Shown piece after piece: positions 60,593 to 64,000 of a DNA stretch of 64,000 nt. The translations under genes were made by a program, and so were the position numbers. The stretch is from Ruegeria_C sp041537905 (lineage in GTDB: Bacteria > Pseudomonadota > Alphaproteobacteria > Rhodobacterales > Rhodobacteraceae): contig NZ_JBGRUO010000023.1 of NCBI RefSeq assembly GCF_041537905.1, positions 1 through 64,000 on the forward strand. Reading direction: 5' to 3'. Position 1 is the stretch's first letter. Each line of letters starts with the position of its first letter. Below the pieces are notes generated by a model, which was not told the origin of the DNA, did no database searches, and saw nothing but the letters and a program-made list of their open reading frames with translations.

Positions 60593-61449
60593 GACATGGC
60601 CTCCAATGCGACGACCGTCTGGGCCTGCTCGCCCAGCCCGTCGATGCCCAGGCGTACGGTGTCGCCCTCGGTCAGCCACATCTGCGGCTTCATGCCCGCA
60701 CCCACGCCCGGAGGCGTGCCGGTACAGATCAGATCCCCTGGTTCTAGGCGGGTGAATTCCGACATGTAGCTAACGATGGTTTTCACGTCGAAAATCATCG
60801 TACCGGTATTGCCGGTCTGCACCCGTTGCCCGTTGACATCGAGCCACATGCCGAGGTTTTGTACGTCGGCTATTTCATCCTTGTTGGCGAGGAACGGCCC
60901 GGTAGGGCAGAAGTTTGGGAAACTCTTGCCCTTGACCCACTGGCCAGAACGTTCCTGCTGCCAGGCGCGCTCCGAGATATCGTTGACCAGCACGAAACCC
61001 GCGATGTGGTCCATCGCTTCGTCCCGGGAGATATCCAGGGTTGGTTTGCCGATGATGATGCCGAGTTCGACCTCCCAGTCCAGCTTGGTCATACGAGGGG
61101 ACTTCAGAATGTCATCATTCGGACCGCAATATGTGACAGTGGATTTGTTAAACAGGATCGGCTCGTCCGGCACTGGCAGTCCGGCCTCGGCTGCATGGTC
61201 AGAATAGTTCAACCCCACACACCAGATGTTGAAAGGTTGCGCGACTGGCGGCGCCAGGCGCATACCGTCGGTTTGGGCAACGGGTAAAGTGGTGGGATCG
61301 AGCGCTGCCAGCTTTGTCAGCAGGTCAGGCGACAGCGTGCGCGGTCCGAAGTCCTCGACGATCGAAGACACGTCGCGGGCTGTGCCGTCTGCGTCAATAA
61401 TGCAAGGGATTTTGCGCCCCTGGCGATCGCCATAGCGGGAGAGTTTCAT
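60589..61449 (-). CDS. FAH-family hydrolase resembling 2,4-diketo-3-deoxy-L-rhamnonate hydrolase
   Basis: This 286-residue protein has the fumarylacetoacetate hydrolase fold with metal ligands in 'WEVELGIIIGK' and 'VLVNDISER', plus 'CTGTPPGVGAGMKP' near the end. The N-terminal domain (about 1-65) and the 'FNIWCVGLNYSDHAAE' region resemble LRA6-type hydrolases, which split 2,4-diketo-3-deoxy acids to pyruvate and a hydroxy acid. ATG 61449 overlaps the enolase paralogue by 4 bp. Confidence 0.88.
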   Translation of the reverse strand: MKLSRYGDRQGRKIPCIIDADGTARDVSSIVEDFGPRTLSPDLLTKLAALDPTTLPVAQTDGMRLAPPVAQPFNIWCVGLNYSDHAAEAGLPVPDEPILFNKSTVTYCGPNDDILKSPRMTKLDWEVELGIIIGKPTLDISRDEAMDHIAGFVLVNDISERAWQQERSGQWVKGKSFPNFCPTGPFLANKDEIADVQNLGMWLDVNGQRVQTGNTGTMIFDVKTIVSYMSEFTRLEPGDLICTGTPPGVGAGMKPQMWLTEGDTVRLGIDGLGEQAQTVVALEAMS

Positions 61450-62762
61450 GCTGCTGTTTCCTTATTATTCTTGCTGCCCCACCACGTGTTGGCGAGTGGC
61501 TTGCCACCGACGAACGAACCGCTGCCCAACGTGTCCTGAATGCGTAGACATTCGTTCCATTTGATCATCCGCTCGGACCGGGTGAAGGAGCCAACTTTGA
61601 GCTGTCCGCCGCCCAGCCCCGTGGCCAGATGGCTGATCGAGACATCTTCCGTCTCTCCTGAACGCGCCGAGACAATCGCGCCCCAGCCCTTGGCCCGGGC
61701 CATGCGGAAGGTCTCGAAGCTTTCAGAGATGGTGCCCGCCTGATTGACCTTGATCAGAACCGCGTTGCAGGCACCTTGGGTCTGGGCCTTGCGGACAAGA
61801 TCGACGTTTGTGACCAGATAGTCGTCGCCGATAATCTGAACACGGTCACCGAAGCGGCGGGTAAACTCGACGGTGCCGGCAACATCGTCCTCCGCTAGCG
61901 GGTCTTCAATCGAGGCAATCGGGTAGGTCTCGAGCCAGCCGCCCAGCATCTCGATCATCTCGGCGCTGTCGAGGTAGCGGTCTTCCAGAGCAAGGCGATA
62001 GCGCCCTTCCTTGCCAAATTCAGAAGCCGCAATGTCGAGAGAAACAACAACCCGCTCGCCCGGCTTTTCCCCGGCCTTCTCAATGGCTTCGATCAGCGTT
62101 TCAAGCGCCTCTTCATTGCTGTCAAAGACCGGCCACCAGCCGCCCTCATCGGCGACACCGGCCAGCTTGCCCTTGGACTTCATGATGTCACCGGCAGCGA
62201 AGTAAACCTCGCTGGTAACCTCCATCACCTCGTCAAAGCTGGCCGCACCCGGTATCATGATCATGAAATCCTGAATGTCGACGCGACGACCTGCATGCGC
62301 GCCGCCCCCGAAAATCTGAATCTCGGGCAAAGGCAAAGACGGAGTAAACCCGGTCGTTTCGGCCACATGCTGCCAGAGCGGACGCCCGGCATTCGCAGCC
62401 GCAGCGTGCAGAACGGCCAGAGATGTAGCGACTGTGGCGTTTCCCCCGAGGGTATCCTTCAAGGGTGAGTTGTCGAGCGCCAAAATGGCTTCGTCCGCTC
62501 TGCTTTGATCCTGCACGTCAAGCCCTGTTAGGGCGGCAGCGATCGGACCGTTCACGCTGTCGAGCGCGGATTGCACGTTTTGCCCTCGCAACATAACTCC
62601 GCCGTCGCGAAGATCGACAGCTTCCCGTGTGCCGCGCGATGCGCCCGCTGGCGCAATGGCACGTCCAAGGACGCCGTTTTCAAGCGTCACATCGACCTCA
62701 ACCGTCGGCTTTCCACGGGAGTCCCAGACGCGCCGGGCTTTTATTCCTTCTATCGCTGCCAC
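61446..62762 (-). CDS. Enolase paralogue with altered active site
   Basis: This 438-residue protein is full-length and clearly of the true enolase subgroup. Metal ligands D243, E286 and D313, base K338, E206, and phosphate/carboxylate contacts S42, R367, S368 and K389 are present, judged by alignment to yeast enolase from memory. Two catalytic-site residues differ: the QE pair reads Q164-D165 ('DIQDFM'), and the histidine of 'VSHRSGETED' is Ala366 ('VSARSGETED'). Loop 1 reads 'GASRG' instead of GASTG. The housekeeping activity 2-phosphoglycerate to phosphoenolpyruvate is therefore doubtful. It lies in an operon with a kinase, FAH hydrolase and SDRs, where a sugar-acid dehydratase would be expected, and overlaps the kinase gene by 13 bp. 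Confidence 0.9.
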   Translation of the reverse strand: MAAIEGIKARRVWDSRGKPTVEVDVTLENGVLGRAIAPAGASRGTREAVDLRDGGVMLRGQNVQSALDSVNGPIAAALTGLDVQDQSRADEAILALDNSPLKDTLGGNATVATSLAVLHAAAANAGRPLWQHVAETTGFTPSLPLPEIQIFGGGAHAGRRVDIQDFMIMIPGAASFDEVMEVTSEVYFAAGDIMKSKGKLAGVADEGGWWPVFDSNEEALETLIEAIEKAGEKPGERVVVSLDIAASEFGKEGRYRLALEDRYLDSAEMIEMLGGWLETYPIASIEDPLAEDDVAGTVEFTRRFGDRVQIIGDDYLVTNVDLVRKAQTQGACNAVLIKVNQAGTISESFETFRMARAKGWGAIVSARSGETEDVSISHLATGLGGGQLKVGSFTRSERMIKWNECLRIQDTLGSGSFVGGKPLANTWWGSKNNKETAA

Positions 62763-63772
62763 GCATCCAATTCCTTCAGTCGGGAGGTCAGGGTTTGCAC
62801 GAAATCTGAGAGTGTCGCTGGCGGATTCCCGATCAATGGCAGTGCCAGTTTTCGTACCTGCTCGCGGCGCGGAGTACCGAGGTATTCCACCGGCGACTTT
62901 CCATCGACACGCGCCAGCATCAAAGCAGGCAAAAGGCGGCAGATGCGCGCCTCCAGATCACTTGCGTCTTCCCATGAAACATGGGGGGCATAAGCGCGCC
63001 AGAATTGCGCGACTTCATCATAAAGCGCTGTGCGCTGCGCAGGCAGGTGCACGGCTTTTAGTATGAGATGGTTCAGACAGAATGACGGATCAAAAGATGC
63101 ATCGCCCATAGTTGCGCATTCCGCGTCCAGAATGATCGGGCGGCCGTGCCGGATCAGGATGTTTTTCGGGCTGACATCACCATGCACCAGAACTTGCGTG
63201 CTGTCGTAAAGCATGTCGGCAAGATCATGCAGTTGGGGGGCAAGATGCCGGTGTTGTTCGGCAGTGAAAGACAGGTAGGGCTCAATCCGCAGAGCGCGGA
63301 AATCATCGCGATTCCAGAAAAAGGACCTGTCGAAGTTGGGCTTTGCCGATGCTGCGTGAATGCGGCCCACCATATCGCCGACTGCGCGCGCCTCGCCTTT
63401 TGCTGGCTGGCCTTCCAGCAATGCGGTTTTCCAAAGGTAGGTTTCCGCGCCGGTCACGAATTCCATGACGAAGCCATGCGCGCTATCTGATCGACCGTAG
63501 AGGCGGACCGCGCTTTCCGGAACAACCCGAGCGGCCACCTCTAGCCACGCATATTCCGCCGCATTGCGATGCCTGGGCGCGCGCCAGTCGGCGGCTACTT
63601 TCAATTTGGGCAATGCAAATTTTACACAGTAACGCGCGTCGCCGACTTTCAGTGATGCGATATCCGAGGCCACACCCCCAGTCAGCGGTGTCACGTCCTG
63701 CGGATCTGATCGGTCGCCAAGGCCCAATTCCTCGATCAGTTCACAACACCTATCTGTCAGCGATTGAGGCAT
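62750..63772 (-). CDS. APH/methylthioribose-kinase-like phosphotransferase
   Basis: This 340-residue kinase-fold protein has ATP lysine K51, catalytic loop 'VHGDVSPKNILI' (H197, D199, N204) and metal site 'LDAEC' (D216, E218). The N-terminal 'LTGGVASDI' and 'APRHRNAAEYAWLEVAA' stretches resemble methylthioribose kinase more than antibiotic kinases. As the first gene of a sugar-catabolic operon it probably phosphorylates the imported sugar or its acid. It is divergent from the LacI gene, with a palindromic operator between. Confidence 0.87.
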   Translation of the reverse strand: MPQSLTDRCCELIEELGLGDRSDPQDVTPLTGGVASDIASLKVGDARYCVKFALPKLKVAADWRAPRHRNAAEYAWLEVAARVVPESAVRLYGRSDSAHGFVMEFVTGAETYLWKTALLEGQPAKGEARAVGDMVGRIHAASAKPNFDRSFFWNRDDFRALRIEPYLSFTAEQHRHLAPQLHDLADMLYDSTQVLVHGDVSPKNILIRHGRPIILDAECATMGDASFDPSFCLNHLILKAVHLPAQRTALYDEVAQFWRAYAPHVSWEDASDLEARICRLLPALMLARVDGKSPVEYLGTPRREQVRKLALPLIGNPPATLSDFVQTLTSRLKELDAWQR

Positions 63773-63796
63773 TTCGAGTGCATTCCAGCTTGACTA

Positions 63797-63810
63797 TGTT
63801 CACGTGAACA
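63797..63810. promoter_or_regulatory. Perfect 14-bp palindrome, candidate LacI operator
   Basis: TGTTCACGTGAACA is a perfect palindrome 25 bp upstream of the kinase gene and 73 bp upstream of the LacI-family start. LacI-family operators are typically even palindromes with a central CG, as here. It would allow the LacI protein to control both the nine-gene operon and itself. Confidence 0.7.
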
Positions 63811-63882
63811 ATTTTGATGTTAGTCTGCTTTTTGTCAAGGCACCTTTTTTCATGCTAGGACCGGACAGACAGGAGTTGGTTG

Positions 63883-64000
63883 TTGAGCCGTGTAACGATA
63901 AAATCCATCGCCAACGATCTTGGCATCTCGCATATGACGGTGTCGCGCGCCCTGTCAAATAGTCCCAATGTCCAAAAAGAGACCCGTGAAGCAGTGCAAA
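63883..64000 (+). CDS. LacI-family transcriptional regulator (5' end only)
   Basis: Thirty-nine codons are visible before the window ends. They encode 'VTIKSIANDLGISHMTVSRA', the LacI-family helix-turn-helix, followed by 'PNVQKETREAV', matching the hinge-proximal part of the domain. The start is TTG 63883, with AGGAG 7 bp upstream. The ligand domain lies outside the window. Confidence 0.9.
   Translation, partial: MSRVTIKSIANDLGISHMTVSRALSNSPNVQKETREAVQ

Noticed and set aside
61446..62762. Housekeeping enolase (eno)
   Set aside because: The active-site His and the second Glu of the QE pair are substituted, and the gene lies inside a sugar-import operon rather than in the usual central-metabolism setting.
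1..64000. tRNA, rRNA, prophage, integrase and toxin-antitoxin genes
   Set aside because: Looked for by eye; no cloverleaf with a matching anticodon arm, no rRNA-like stretch, and no recognisable phage, integrase or toxin protein was found. A covariance-model search would be decisive for small RNAs.

Overview
The window looks like a large-genome marine alphaproteobacterium of the Roseobacter type (Rhodobacterales). The GC content is high and operons are tightly packed with ATGA/GTGA overlaps. There is an exceptional density of solute uptake systems: one TRAP-TAXI, one DctPQM TRAP, one TctABC, two sugar ABC importers and one dipeptide-type ABC importer, each next to catabolic enzymes and a GntR, LysR or LacI regulator. 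This assignment rests on gene content and protein resemblance recalled from memory, not on a search. No tRNA, rRNA, CRISPR array or phage module was seen.

Layout. 0.4-8.1 kb: LysR regulator, TRAP-TAXI transporter, D-amino-acid-dehydrogenase-like flavoenzyme, Asp/Glu racemase-like protein and D-cysteine desulfhydrase-like PLP enzyme. 8.3-10.8 kb: DGPF/YCII protein with an ECF42-type sigma factor, a VOC protein and a MAPEG protein. 11.0-11.5 kb: an IS200-like element whose transposase start codon lies in a 27-bp perfect hairpin. 11.6-17.2 kb: a two-component system in one apparent operon with an ABC-exporter-like protein that has lost its ATPase motifs and a BioD/MobB-like P-loop protein, next to a secreted EF-hand/Asp-rich protein. 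Both minus-strand promoters here carry the same three-half-site element at nearly the same distance from the start codon. 17.5-20.5 kb: SLC13 permease and glycerate kinase. 20.5-35.0 kb: sugar ABC importer, GntR regulator, GalD-like enolase-superfamily enzyme, dipeptide-type ABC importer and sulfatase. 35.0-38.8 kb: IS6 remnant, then a formate/nitrite-type channel, a PP2C-Ser/Thr kinase fusion and cyanase. 38.8-45.2 kb: UxuB, UxuA, GntR and a DctPQM TRAP transporter (hexuronate use). 45.4-54.6 kb: TctABC, OtnK/OtnC-type enzymes, a lactonase-like metallo-hydrolase and two dehydrogenases (four-carbon sugar acids). 54.7-64.0 kb: a sugar ABC importer in one nine-gene minus-strand cluster with two SDRs, an FAH-family hydrolase, an altered enolase paralogue and an APH-fold kinase, opposite a LacI gene cut by the window end.

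The genes mostly work as capture, oxidise and cleave modules for sugar acids, sulfated sugars and amino acids. Two loci stand out as possibly undescribed. One is the two-component/degenerate-ABC/P-loop/EF-hand locus with its shared promoter element. The other is the enolase-paralogue operon, where an enolase with retained phosphate-binding residues but altered catalytic residues sits where a sugar-acid dehydratase would be expected. A further recurrent pattern is an intercistronic stem-loop directly after five of the six solute-binding-protein genes.
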